From positions 81,334,101 to 81,398,100 of the forward strand of contig NC_088300.1 in the NCBI RefSeq assembly GCF_032854445.1: DNA of 64,000 nt, written 5' to 3'. Position 1 is the first letter of the stretch. Each line of letters begins with the position of its first letter. Positions 12,101 through 27,100 of the stretch are shown here, one piece after another. The notes below the pieces were generated by a model that saw nothing but the letters and a program-made list of their open reading frames with translations, searched no databases and was not told the DNA's origin. The DNA is from Liolophura sinensis. Taxonomy: Eukaryota; Mollusca; Polyplacophora; Chitonida; Chitonidae. Made by a program: the position numbers and the translations under genes.

Positions 12101-15100
12101 TGAAATGCTCATTTGTATGTCGATGACTGAAACACTCATTTGTATGTCACTGACTGAAACACTGATTTGTATGTTGCTGACTGAAACACTCATTTGTATG
12201 TCACTGACTGAAACACTAATTGTATGTCACTGACTGAAACACTCATTTGTATGTCACTGACTGAAATGATCATTTGTATGTCACTGACTGTATGTCATTT
12301 GTATTTACAATAATGAACTATTTTGAATTTGGTACCAAAATTAGACTTAAAGCTATGACATAAAAGATATGTCAGGTGAACAAATGGTATTGCTGGTTAT
12401 ATCAGGAAAGCTTTCCCTATATTAGGCTGATCAGATGAGACTATGGCACTAAGTAGTGTAGTGAGGAAGTGGTATTGGTGATAATATTAGGAAAGCTTTC
12501 CCTGTATTGGGGTGATCAGATGAGACAAGGGTACTAAGTAGTGTAGTGAGGAAGTGGTATTGGGGATTATATCAGGAATGCTTTCCCTGTATTGGGGTGA
12601 TCAGATGAGACAAGGGCACTAAGTAGTATGGTAAGGAAGTGGTATTGGTGATTATATCAGGAATGCTTTCCCTGTATTGGGGTGATCAGATGAGACAAGG
12701 GCACTAAGTAGTATGGTGAGGAAGTGGTATTGGTGATTATATCAGGAATGCTTTCCCTGTATTGGGGTGATCAGATGAGACAAGGGCACTAAGTAGTATG
12801 GTAAGGAAGTGGTATTGGTGATTATATCAGGAATGCTTTCCTTGTATTGGGGTGATCAGATGAGACAAGGGCACTAAGTAGTATGGTGAGGAAGTGGTAT
12901 TGGTGATTATATCAGGAAAGCTTTCCCTGTATTGGGGTGATCAGATGAGACAAGGGCACTAAGTAGTATGGTAAGGAAGTGGTATTGGTGATTATATCAG
13001 GAAAGCTTTCCCTGTATTGGGGTGATCAGATGAGACAAGGGCACTAAGTAGTATGGTAAGGAAGTGGTATTGGTGATTATATCAGGAAAGCTTTCCCTGT
13101 ATTGGGGTGATCAGATGAGACAAGGGCACTAAGTAGTATGGTAAGGAAGTGGTATTGGTGGTTATATCAGGAAAGCTTTCCCTATATTAGGCTGATCAGA
13201 TGAGACAAGGGCACTAAGTAGTGTAGTGAGGAAGTGGTATTGGTGGTTATATCAGGAAAGCTTTCCCTGTATTGGGGTGATCAGATGAGACAAAGGCACT
13301 AAGTAGTATGGTAAGGAAGTGGTATTGGTGGTTATATCAGGAAAGCTTTCCCTGTATTGGGGTGATCAGATGAGACAAGGGCACTAAGTAGTGTAGTGAG
13401 GAAGTGGTATTGGTGATTATATGAGGAATGCTTTCCCTGTATTGGGGTGATCAGATGAGACAAGGGCACTAAGTAGTATGGTGAGGAAGTGGTATTGGTG
13501 GTTATATCAGGAAAGCTTTCCCTGTATTGGGGTGATCAGATGAGACAAGGGCACTAAGTAGTGTAGTGAGGAAGTGGTATTGGTGATTATATCAGGAATG
13601 CTTTCCCTGTATTGGGGTGATCAGATCAGACAAGGGCACTAAGTAGTATGGTAAGGAAGCGGTATTGGTGGTTATATCAGGAAAGCTTTCCCTGTATTGG
13701 GGTGATCAGATGAGACAAGGGCACTAAGTAGTATGGTGAGGAAGTGGTATTGGTGGTTATATCAGGAAAGCTTTCCCTGTATTGGGGTGATCAGATGAGA
13801 CAAGGGCACTAAGTAGTGTAGTGAGGAAATGGTATTGGTGGTTATATCAGGAAAGCTTTCCCTGTATTGGGGTGATCAGATGAGACAAGGGCACTAAGTA
13901 GTATGGTGAGGAAGTGGTATTGGTGATTATATCAGGAAAGCTTTCCCTGTAATTGGGTGATCAGACGACTGCGGCACTAAGTAGTAGTCTTTCTTGTTTT
14001 CAGTATACATGATCATATTTCTGGGACTGTCACTAACACAACCCAGGTCACAAATATATCTATCCCTAATGCTGGAGTTGATCTCAATGGAACATCTAGT
14101 CTTCTAGGTAAGTAGCTTTAATATTCACACGCATTTGTACATGTAATTGCTTTTCTGAAAGATGTATGGGAAGATGTAAAACAGTGTAGGACATGCACTG
14201 GAGAAATGAGTCCTGTTCCTTGTGTGTGAGGCAAACACGTCGCTGTAGACTTCAGTGTAGGACATGCACTGGCGAAATGAGTCCTGTGGAGTTGCTTGTG
14301 TGTGAGGCAAACACGTAGCTGTAGTCTTCAGTGAAATGATTAATCTGGTAAGTAGACAAGAAATTCAGTGAAAAATTCTTAAAGAATCAAACTTGTGCTG
14401 ATTTTTATTTTTATGATCGAAAAATTGTCATTATATTTATGCATTTCAGGCAGGTCCATTCTTCTGAAGGACCAAGAGGAGCTTTTAGAATCGGCCTGTG
14501 CCAGCATTCTCCCCTTGCATACTCTGACCACAGCCATTGCTCGCTTCCAGTCTGAGATAGCTGGCACAGTCCTGCTTCGCCAGCCGACAAACATGGATGA
14601 TGCTGAGACAATGGTGGTCACAGACCTCTTCTATGTTAATGACATGACCGAGGTTGGAATGTACAACTGGAAAATCATGACTAACTCGGCTGACAATAGT
14701 GCTCTGGGACCAAATGTTTGTGAAAATTTAGGAACAATTTTCAACCCTGCTGGAGCTGTGGAAGGGGTTGATTGTCAAGCCGGTAACCACTTTAATTGCT
14801 CTGTAGGTGATCTAACAGCAAAGCTCGGGAAAGTGAGCGTTGGCGCTGAAATGTCAGGAGCCAGGCATTTAACATCTGATGCTAATCTACCACTGACAGG
14901 TGGGCAGAGTATTGCAGACAAAGCCTTGGCGCTTCTCGATGCCAATGGGGCTATTATCACTTGTGCCAACATCAAGGCGTTCCAAACAAAGATGGCCACA
15001 GCATTTTTCAGCATGGATGGTATCCAGGGCAACCTTAAGTTTGTTCAAGATTCGCCCTATGACCCTACCCTTGTCCAGGTTAACCTCTTTGGTCTGAAAA

Positions 15101-18100
15101 GTAAAGCTGGAGGTTATCATGTCCACGACTTTCCAGTTCCACAACGGATAAGCAAAGATGACAAAGTCTGCAGTGGTGACTCAGTCAGTGGTCACTGGAA
15201 CCCATTCATGTGGGTCAAGGCCACTAGCCCAGCAGAAGGCAGTGGGACAAGTGACCAGTACGAGGTGGGTGACCTGAGCGGGAAGTATGGACTCTTGACT
15301 GGTTTGTCACAACTCCAAACTAACTACACAGATTGGAACCTGCCCCTGTTTGGGAAAAATAGCATTATTGGTAGATCCATTGTAATTCATAGAAGTTCTG
15401 ATGGAAGCCGTTGGGTCTGCTCGAATATTGTAGGCTCGTCAATGCTGCGAACTGCAGTTGCAACCTTTAAATACCCAGTAATTGGCAGTATGTATTTCCA
15501 GCAACCTGCCGATGACCCCATGGCAGACACGAGTATTTTCCTGAAGCTGAACTACGGTGATGGAAGTTTCGAAACAGTTGGTCACAATTGGCACATCCAT
15601 GTGGATCCCATTGGGGATGATTTTGATGCCGACATTTCGTTGAGGTGTAAAAGTGCCAAGGGACATTACAATCCATTCCATGTTTATCTAGAAGGTAACT
15701 ATTCCAGCTCTTGTAGACCAGATAATGGCATGCGATGTGAAGTGGGCGACTTAGCAAACAAACATGGAAAACTGGCAATTAGGACGCCGGAAGGAATGGG
15801 AATGAAATATTTCTTCACGGACACTACTCTTCCATTATCTGGACCTAACAGTATCATTGGCCGCTCAGTTGTGATACACGGGAGAGACTCTGGTGACTCG
15901 AGAATGTCGTGTGCTAATATTTACCATATGACAATGATGAATGCAGAAGTGACAGAATGGTCATCCAGTGAGGTCACAGGGTCAATGAAGTTCCACCAGG
16001 CGCCCATGTGTGACCACTCCATGCTGATGGTGGATGTGACTGGACTGGGTCACATAGCAGGAGGGTACCATGTACATGAACTGCCAACTCTGAAGGGTGC
16101 TCAGAATCCATGTTCAGGGGCCAGCGTAGCTGGACACTATAATCCATTTCATGTCAACATTTCAGTGAGCCCCGCTCCTGGAAATGGAACCCTGGATAAG
16201 TATGAAGTTGGGGACTTGAGTGGCAAACACGGCCGAGTCACGGGTCTACAAGGGCTGAAGGAAACATTCATGGACAACAATCTGATGCTGTACGGCACTC
16301 GAAGTGTCGTGGGGCGGTCGATTGTCATTCACAAAGAGGAGAAGAATGCCCGATGGATCTGTGGAAACATACTGCCAACCACTGGGGCATCTGACAGAAC
16401 TTACAGGGCAAAAGCTACCTTTAAAGGAACTGTTCAAGGATTCATTATGCTGGTAAGTACTTGTGTGATATGTACGTTTACAGGGGCATAGATACTTTGG
16501 TCATGTTGGTAAGCACTTGTTTGATATGTACAGAGGCATAGATATTTTGATCATGTTGGGAAGTACTGGTGTGATATGTACAGAGGCATAGATACTTTGG
16601 TCATGTTGGTAAGTACTTGTGTGATATGTACAGAGGCGTAGATACTTTGGTCATGTTGAGAAGTACTTGTGTGATATGTTTTAGAGGCATAGATATTTTG
16701 ATCATGTTGGGAAGTACTGGTGTGATATGTACAGAGGCATAAATACTTTTGTCATGTTGGTAAGTACTTGTGTGATATGTACAGAGGCGTAGATACTTTG
16801 GTCATGTTGAGAAGTACTTGTGTGATATGTTTTAGAGGTATAGATACTTTGGTCATGTTGGGAAGTGCTAGTGTGATGTGTACAGAGGCGTAGATACTTT
16901 GGTCATGTTGAGAAGTACTAATGTGATATGTACAGAGGCGTAGATACTTTGGTCATGTTGGTCAGCACTTGTGTGATATGTTTTAGAGGTATAGATACTT
17001 TGGTCATGTTGGGAAGTACTGGTGTGATATGTACAGAGGTGTAGATACTTTGGTCATGTTGAGAAGTACTTGTGTGATATGTTTTAGAGGTATAGATACT
17101 TTGGTCATGTTGGGAAGTGCTAGTGTGATATGTAGAGAGGCGTAGATACTTTGGTTATGTTGAAGTACTTGTGTGATATGTACAGAGGCGTAGATACTTT
17201 GGTCATGTTGAGAAGTACTTGTGTGATATGTACAGAGGCGTAGATACTTTGGTCATGTTGGGAAGTACTGGTGTGATATGTACAGAGGCGTAGATACTTT
17301 GGTCATGTTGAGAAGTATTTGTGTGATATGTACAGAGGCGTAGATACTTTGGTCATGTTGAGAAGTACTTGTATGACATGTTTTAGAGGTATAGATACTT
17401 TGGTCATGTTGGTAAGTACTGGTGTGATATGTACAGATGCATAGATACTTTGGTCATGTTGAAGTACTTGTGTGATATGTTTTAGAGGTATAGATACTTT
17501 GGTCATGTTGGTCAGTACTAGTGTGATATGTACAGAGGCGTAGATACTTTGGTCATATTGAAGTACTTGTGTGATATGTTTTAGAGGTATAGATACTTTG
17601 GTCATGTTGGTCAGTACTAGTGTGATATGTACAGAGGCGTAGATACTTTGGTCATATTGAAGTACTTGTGTGATATGTTTTAGAGGTATAGATACTTTGG
17701 TCATGTTGGTAAGTACTGGTGTGATATGTACAGAGGCGTAGATATTTTGGTCATGTTGAGAAGTACTTGTGTGATATGTTTTAGAGGTATAGATACTTTG
17801 GTCATGTTGAAGTACTGGTGTGATATGTACCTATGCATAGATACTTTGGCCATGTTGAGAAGTACTTGTGTGATATGTTTTAGAGGTATAGATACTTTGG
17901 TCATGTTGGTCAGTACTAATGTGATATGCACAGAGGAGTAGATACTTTGGTCATGTTGGGAAGTAGTTGTGTGATATATTTTAGAGGTATAGATACTTTG
18001 GTCATGTTGGGAAGTACTTGTGTGATATGATTTAGAGGCGTAGATACTTTGGCCATGTTGAGAAGTACTTGTGTGATATGTTTTAGAGGCGTAGATACTT

Positions 18101-21100
18101 TGGTCATGTTGGTCAGTACTAATGTGATATGCACAGAGGAGTAGATACTTTGGTCATGTTGGGAAGTAGTTGTGTGATATGTTTTAGAGGTATAGATACT
18201 TTGGTCATGTTGAAGTACTTGTGTGATATGTACAGAGGCGTAGATACTTTGGTCATGTTGGGAAGTAGTTGTGTGATATCAGCAGAGGTGTAGATACTTT
18301 AGGTGTGTTAGTCAGTACTTGTGTGATATGTACAGAAGCATAGATACTTCAACACACTCTTGAAATGTGTTCTACGCTAGATGTACTGTATTGGGGGTAA
18401 GTTTCACTGTAGCAAATACAAAACTTGGATTGACTTATGTAGGAATAGCGTTACTGTATTTTAGGTCATTTACCAATAGAATGAATTGAAGAAAAAGCTT
18501 TTGGGTATTTTCACAGCTTTACAAATGTCTGTTAACTGATCAGTGCTAGCTGTAATATATTTCAGAGATGTCTGCCCGTGTAAAACTTGAATAAGCTCAT
18601 CATTGGGGGCACGTAAAGTGGCAGCATGCCCTCTAGTTAACAGCTGCCACCTGGTGCATATGATCTGTGAGGATGGATGTAAATGAAGGGCAGGGCTGTG
18701 GGGGAAGTCTGGGTAAAGCAAGACCATATTTGGATATTTGTGATTCCGCTTTTAGGTACAAAGCCTGAGTTTTCAGCATGACCATATGATTATTGAACTG
18801 TACATTCCTTTGAGACAAAAAAGAAAATTGAAATATTGAATGTTTTGGTGTTCTTGTATACTCCTCCAACGGTTAGGCATGTGTGAGCGTATCTGAGTGG
18901 GGCCAGTATTGTGGATTACAGTATTGTAGATTACAGTATTGTAGATTACAGCTCAAATATAAACATACAGCAGAATGAGTGGCTCTGCTTTACCTGCTGG
19001 GTGCTGCCTGATAACAGGATTAACATCAAAGTTGTTATATACGTGCGCATTCAAGCCCGATAGCTATCCTATGATCTGGAGTTGATGATGCCATATGTCC
19101 ATGCGCCATGTGAAGTTTTGATTAATGTGGAGAAGACAGTGTAATCCTCTGCCAGGATTGCATAAAATGTACTGTTGATTGAGTGAAAAGGGATGATGGA
19201 TGACGTTAAGACTCTTTGAACATACTGTGCAGGCCTTCTTTTGTATTTATGACCAGGAATGTGATTATGACACCCTTGTACCAGACACTGAGTGTGATTT
19301 GCACACCGATTGATACTCTCAATACCCTGATGTGAAGTGTGGTTTTAATTCACCTAGATCTTGTTACAGGAGTGTGCCGCTGTGTGGATATGTGATAACA
19401 TGCTTCAAGCTGGGAAGCCTGCATATCTCACCTAAAAATTTAAACAGTGTTGAATGGGCTAAGACTAATTTTAAACATTTAATTTCTACAACCTTTTCAT
19501 GGGTCAATGAATTTTCTTTTATTTTATACATGTCTCCTGGGAAGCTTTGATAGATGTATATGTCTCAGCAGGGCGTTTGTGATCATCCCCCCAGTGGTCT
19601 GTATGACATGTAGCCTGTGTTTGTGTCTGAAGTCTACATATTTATATACATACTTTCATTCCTTCCTTCCTTCCCATCTCAAACAGTGGACACCCAAGTT
19701 TTCAAGAGATTAGTGAGGTTTCCATGGTAACAGCATGTGGTCTTTTTAACAGTGAAGTGACATTTTGTTGGAGGTGATCATGAAGATAACAACTTTGTGT
19801 GGGTGTGTGTGTGTGTGTGTGTGTGTCTGAGTGCATGTGTGTGTTTGTCTGTGTGTGTCTGTGTGAGTGTGTGATTATCTGTGTGTCTGTGAGTGAGTGT
19901 GTGTCTGTGTGAGTGTGAGTGTGTGTGTGAGTGTGAGTGTCTGTGTGTGTCTTTGTGAGTGAGTGAGTGTGTGTGTTTGTAACACAGCCCCTGCAGGGCA
20001 GGACTACCCTCAAACTTTTTTTTAGTCCCCAACCATACTAAGATTACATTATCTACGCATTACCTATTTATCAGGCAGTTGATCAAGGTGCTTTGTTGGA
20101 AGATGGATGTTATATGTATTTTGTTACAATGAAAGAGGCTATGTACTGCACACCATTTTCTTTGTAGTGATGAGTTGTACCACTGTGCACTTCTCATTCA
20201 TAACTAGGCAAATCTTTTAAATGTTTTCTCAAGAGTTAATATAATAATAATAGTAATAATGTACTTATTTACGTGGCTCGGTCAGTTTGCAGTGAAACTG
20301 TTCTTCCCCCATGGCAAGAGAAAACAATATTTAGGAAATATATACTTCAGAGTGCAATCCAAAAAAATACATCAATATATATCAAACAAGATACAGCACG
20401 TACATGTGGTTGGAAAGGTGAACTTAGATACATTCATAAATGTACATACAAAAAGGCAACAGCAACAACAACAAAACAAGCAATAGTGCTGTCCCCACAA
20501 ATGTCCCAACTAGCGGGAGAAACAGGGTAGTAGGAGGTGGCCCATTACCGCCCCCCCCCCCCCCTCCCTCTGCCTGTCTGGTATATAAGTGAAACAAGGA
20601 TGCATTCAGAGATGAAGTGAGGGCCTCCATGTACATAGACAGTGTATGTAAGTAAAACAAGGATGCATTCAGAGATGAAGTGATGTACACAGACAGTGTA
20701 TGTAAGTGAAACAAGGATGCATTCAGAGATGAAGTGAGGGCCTCCATGTACATAGACAGTGTATGTAAGTAAAACAAGGATGCATTCAGAGATGAAGTGA
20801 TGTACACAGACAGTGTATGTAAGTGAAACAAGGATGCATTCAGAGATGAAGTGAGGGCCTCCATGTACATAGACAGTGTATGTAAGTAAAACAAGGATGC
20901 ATTCAGAGATGAAGTGATGTACACAGACAGTGTATGTAAGTAAAACAAGGATGCAGTCAGAGATGAAGTGAGGGCCGCCATGTACACAGACAGTGTATGT
21001 AAGTAAAACAAGGATGCATTCAGAGATGAAGTGATGTACACAGACAGTGTATGTAAGTAAAACAAGGATGCATTGAGAGATGGAGTTATGTACACAGACA

Positions 21101-24100
21101 GTGTATGTAAGTAAAACAAGGATGCATTCAGAGATGAAGTGATGTACACAGACAGTGTATGTAAGTGAAACAAGGATGCATTCAGAGATGAAGTGATGTA
21201 CACAGACAGTGTATGTAGGTAAAACAAGGATGCATTCAGAGATGAAGTGATGTACACAGACAGTGTATGTAAGTAAAACAAGGATGCATTCAGAGATGAA
21301 GTGATGTACATAGACAGTGTATGTAAGTAAAACAAGGATGCATTCAGAGATGAAGTGATGTACACAGACAGTGTATGTAAGTAAAACAAGGATGCAGTCA
21401 GAGATGAAGTGAGGGCCACCATGTACACAGTGTATGTAGGTAAAACAAGGATGCATTCAGAGATGAAGTGATGTACACAGACAGTGTATGTAAGTAAAAC
21501 AAGGATGCATTCAGGGATGAAGTGAGGGCCACCATGTACATATGTAGTGGCATTAAAAGATACATGAAGCACTTGATTTTTATGTCTTAATGTTTAGTGT
21601 ATGATGTGGTCGAACATATAAACATACAAGGCCCTTTTCAGCTTTCTTGCTGGGGTGTAAAAATGACTTTCAAAAAAATGAGCTACAGTTTCTTAAAGTT
21701 CAGAGCGATCAATGCAGACATTAGCTGCTGTGGTGACATTAACGTTGATGGCTGTTAAAACGGCGTAGTTGTTGGGAGAATCTGAGCTGCTGTAGGTAAG
21801 CGATCAATGTAGACATTACCTACTGTGGTGATGTTAATGTTGATAGCTGTTAAAACGGCGTAGCTGTTGGGAGAGCCTGAACTGCTGTAGCTAAGCGATC
21901 AGTGTAGACATTAGCTGCTGTGGTGACTTTAACGTTGATAGCTGTTTAAACAGCTCAGTTGTTGGGAGAGCCTGGGCTTCTGTAGCTAAGTTGATCTCGC
22001 ATTCCCGCTATGTTAATCAATAACATCCTTTCCAAATGCATTATGGGTATTGATGGAAATTATGCCTAGAAAAGAGCACTGATTAAGAATTATCAAATAT
22101 GCTGAAAACAACATAATTTTTAATTGTTTTTTGACATATCTATCTGCATTTTTCTTAAAACAGTGCTCATTGTTTAATAGTATCTTTCCATGTCTCCTTT
22201 AGATTGTGAGTGATGCATATTGGTATGTCACATTAAGGATTGAAGGTAAAGCTCACTTCCGTCTTATCGCTGAAAGTATCCTTATGGCCATCATTAAAAA
22301 TGTTATTGGGATCTGAGGGTGGCATTTTCATTTTTCTGTCCATCATAATTTCATAATCCCTATGTTTCACAGTGAAAATAGAAATGGATTCCTTATTTAC
22401 GACCTGCCTTATTCTTTTTCATAGGAGTGGGTTACACCCAACCAAAAATTGTTTAAAGGTGGCTAGAGTGTAGCATTAATTAACAACAATCAAGTAAGAA
22501 ACATATATAGTGATATATTCAATGTATGTGTGTGTAGTTTGAGGGGTTCTTTTGTTATTCTGAGGATGGTCATGGGTTTCCCCCAGGGCTCTGCCCGGTT
22601 TCCTACCACCATAATGTTAGCCACCGTTGTATAGGCCTAAGTGAAACATCATTGAGGACAACATATAACACCAGTCAAATAAAAAAGTAAATCTATTTTT
22701 ACTTCCTGTACTCATATCAGTGTGCTGTCTGTTTCAGACTCAGGTGCGCTACGGTGATGGAAGGCTAAGTGACACTCAAGTGTACGTCGATCTCAGCTAT
22801 CCCATAAACCCATCCAAAAAGGTATTAAATATAGTTTTCTGTATTTGCTTGTCTTTACTGTTCTTTCAAACAAATCAGTTGGAGAGATTTTTTTGTCTAG
22901 TGACAGAGGAATGGTTCAGCAGGGGCGTCCCGCACAGCTGGGATGATGATAAAGTTAATTCACTTGTTTGAGGAAAGCTGAATAATCAAGCTTTAAATCT
23001 GAGATCAGACGTGATAATCCGAGATAACACATGATAATCCGAGATAACACATGATAATCCGAGATAACACATGATAGTGAATGCCCTAAAGGCTAATACA
23101 TGATGTAGAGATAGTGGAGATATAAACTAGGGCTTTTCTCTATACAAAACATTTATATTAAAAAAGTAATTTAAAAAACTTAACAGAAAATATGTTGCTG
23201 TTGTAGTAATCAAAAACTTAATAAGGTATATTTATGATTAAATAAGTTTTTTGGAATGAAAAATGTCACACAAAACTCCCTGAATATATACGTGCATGGA
23301 ATTCAGTGTGTTTCGAGGCCATTGAACTGAATGTTATGTGTACTTAGTCTAGTTTCCCCCCAAAACTACTGCACACTTCTGTATGACCTGAAGAACTTGT
23401 TTGACCAGAAATGTTCTGAATGCATTACCAAGCAGGTTTAAACAGAAAAATGGATATTATAAAAAGTTTTATAATTACCCGTGTGATGTCAAAATTTTGT
23501 GCACCGAAATTTAACAATTAAACAAACACTGGAACATGTCATGTCTTAATCCTCTGGACACTGTTTTAAAATGTTAGGTATATAAGTATTGGTGTCGATC
23601 TAAGTGCTACAATTATTGTGAAATCCAAGGGCTACAATTACTGTGAAATCGAAAGGCTACAATTATTGTGAAATCCAAGGGCTACGATTACTGTGAAATT
23701 GAAAGGCTACAATTACTGTGAAATGGAAGGGCTACAATAACTGTGAAATCCAAGTGCTACAATTACTGTGAAATGTACATGCGATATACATGAATACATT
23801 AGTATAGATTGTTGCTTTGTCTTGATAGACATGTAAACATGTACTGGTACATCCATCACACACACTGCTTTGTCTTGATAGACATGTAACCATGTACTGG
23901 TACATCCATCATACACACTACTTTGTCTTGATAGACATGTAACCATGTACTGGTACATCCATCACACACACTGCTTTGTCGTGATTGACATGTAATCATG
24001 TACAGGTACATCCATCACACACACTCCTTTGTCGTGATTGACATGTAACCATGCACTGGTACATCCATCACACACACTACTTTGTCTTAATTGGCATGTA

Positions 24101-27100
24101 ACCATGTACAGGTACATCCATCACACACACTGCTTTTGCCTTGATTGCCTTGTAACCATGTACAGGTACATCCATCACACACACTGCTTTTGCCTTGATT
24201 GCCTTGTAATCATGTACAGGTACATCCATCACACACACTGCTTTGTCTTGATTGGCATGTAATCATGTACAGGTACATCCATCACACACACTGCTTTTTG
24301 TTGATTGACATGTAACCATGTACAGGTACATCCATCACACACACTGCTTTGTCTTGATTGACATGTAACCATGCACAGGTACATCCATCACACACACTGC
24401 TTTGTCTTGATTGGCATGTAACCATGCACAGGTACATCCATCACACACACTGCTTTGTCTTGATTGGTACTGGTACATCCATCACACACACTGCTTTGTC
24501 TTGATTGGCATGTAACCATGCACAGGTACATCCATCACACACACTGCTTTATCGTGATTGACATGTAACCATGCACTGGTACATCCATCACACACACTGC
24601 TTTGTCTTGATTGACATGTAACCATGTACAGGTACATCCATCACACACACTGCTTTGTCTTGAATGACATGTAACCATGTACAGGTACATCCATCACACA
24701 CACTGCTTTATCTTGATTGGCATGTAACCATGTACAGGTACATCCATCACACACACAAACTGCTTTGTCGTGACTGGCATGTAACCATGCACAGATACAT
24801 CCATCACACAAACTGCTTTGCCTTGATTGACATGTAACCATGTACAGGTACATCCATCACACACACTACTTTGTCTTCATTGGCATGTAATCATGTACAG
24901 GTACATCTATCACACACACTGCTTTATCTTGATTGGCATGTAATCATGTACAGGTACATCCATCACACAAACTGCTTTATCTTGATTGACATGTAACCAT
25001 GTACAGGTACATCCATCACACACACTCCTTTGTCGTGATTGACATGTAACCATGCACTGGTACATCCATCACACACACTGCTTTGTCGTGATTGGCATGT
25101 AATCATGTACAGGTACATCCATCACACACACTGCTTTGCCTTGATAGACATGTAACCATGTACTGGTACATCCATCACACACACTCCTTTGTTGTGATTG
25201 ACATGTAACCATGTACAGGTACATCCATCACACACACTGCTTTGTCTTGATTGACATGTAACCATGCACTGGTACATCCATCACACACACTGCTTTGTCT
25301 TGACTGGCATGTAATCATGTACAGGTACATCCATCACACACAAACTGCTTTGTCGTGATTGACATGTAACCATGCACAGGTACATCCATCACACACACTG
25401 CTTTGTCTTGATTGGCATGTAACCATGCACAGGTACATCCATCACACACACTGCTTTGTCTTGATTGGTACTGGTACATCCATAACACACACTGCTTTAT
25501 CGTGATTGACATGTAACCATGCACAGGTACATCCATCACACACACTGCTTTATCTTGATTGACATGTAATCATGTACAGGTACATCCATCACACACACTA
25601 CTTTGTCTTGATTGACATGTAACCATGCACTGGTACATCCATCACACACACTGCTTTGTCTTGTTTGGCATGTAACCATGTACAGGTACATTCATCACAC
25701 ACACTACTTTGTCCTGATTGACATGTAACCATGTACAGGTACATCCATCACACACAAACTGCTTTGTCTTGATTGACATGTAACCATGTACAGGTACATC
25801 CATCACACACACTGCTTTGTCTTGATTGACATGTAACCATGCAGTGGTACATCCATCACACAAACTGCTTTGCCTTGATTGACATGTAACCATGTACAGG
25901 TACATCCATCACACACACTGCTTTGCCTTGATTGACATGTAACCATGTACAGGTACATCCATCACACACACTGCTTTATCTTGATTGGCATGTAACCATG
26001 TACAGGTACATCCATCACACACACAAACTGCTTTGTCGTGACTGGCATGTAACCATGTACAGGTACATCCATCACACACACTGCTTTGTCTTGATTGACA
26101 TGTAACCATGTACAGGTACATCCATCACACACACTGCTTTATCTTGATTGGCATGTAACCATGTACAGGTACATCCATCACACACACAAACTGCTTTGTC
26201 GTGACTGGCATGTAATCATGTACAGGTACATCCATTACACAAACTGCTTTGTCTTGATTGGTACAGGTACATCCATCACACACACTGCTTTGTCTTGATT
26301 GACATGTAATCATGTACAGGTACATCCATCACACATACTGCTTTTTGTTGATTGACTTGTAACCATGTACAGGTACATCCATCACACACAAACTGCTTTG
26401 TCGTGATTGACATGTAATCATGTACAGGTACATCCATCACACACACTGCTTTGTCTTGATTGGCATGTAACCATGCACAGGTACATCCATCACACACACT
26501 GCTTTTTCTTGATTGACATGTAATCATGTACAGGTACATCCATCACACACACTGCTTTTTGTTGATTGACATGTAATCATCTACAGGTACATCCATCACA
26601 CACACTGCTTTTTGTTGACTGACTTGTAACCATGTACAGGTACATCCATCACACACAAACTGCTTTGTCGTTATTGACATGTAATCATGTACAGGTACAT
26701 CCATCACACACAAACTGCTTTGTCGTGATTGACATGTAATCATGTACAGGTACATCCATCACACACACTGCTTTGTCTTGATTGGCATGTAAGCATGCAC
26801 TGGTACATCCATCACACACACTGCTTTGTCGTGATTGGCATGTAACCATGCACTGGTACATCCATCACACACACTGCTTTGTCGTGATTGGCATGTAACC
26901 ATGCACTGGTACATCCATCACACACACTGCTTTGTTGTGATTGGCATGTAACCATGCACTGGTACATCCATCACACACACTGCTTTGTCGTGATTGACAT
27001 GTAACCATGCACTGGTACATCCATCACACATTCTACTTTGTCTTGATTGACATGTAACCATGTACAGGTACATCCATCACACACACTGCTTTGTCTTGAT

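Noticed and set aside
10908..12233. Open frames of 183 and 236 codons repeating MSLTETLIC
   Set aside because: Pure product of the 27-bp array in intron 2, lying between two well-supported exons of the SOD-repeat gene.
20424..21572. 382- and 303-codon frames on the - strand (repeating HTLSVYITSS)
   Set aside because: Artefact of 54/63-bp units divisible by three; inside intron 4.
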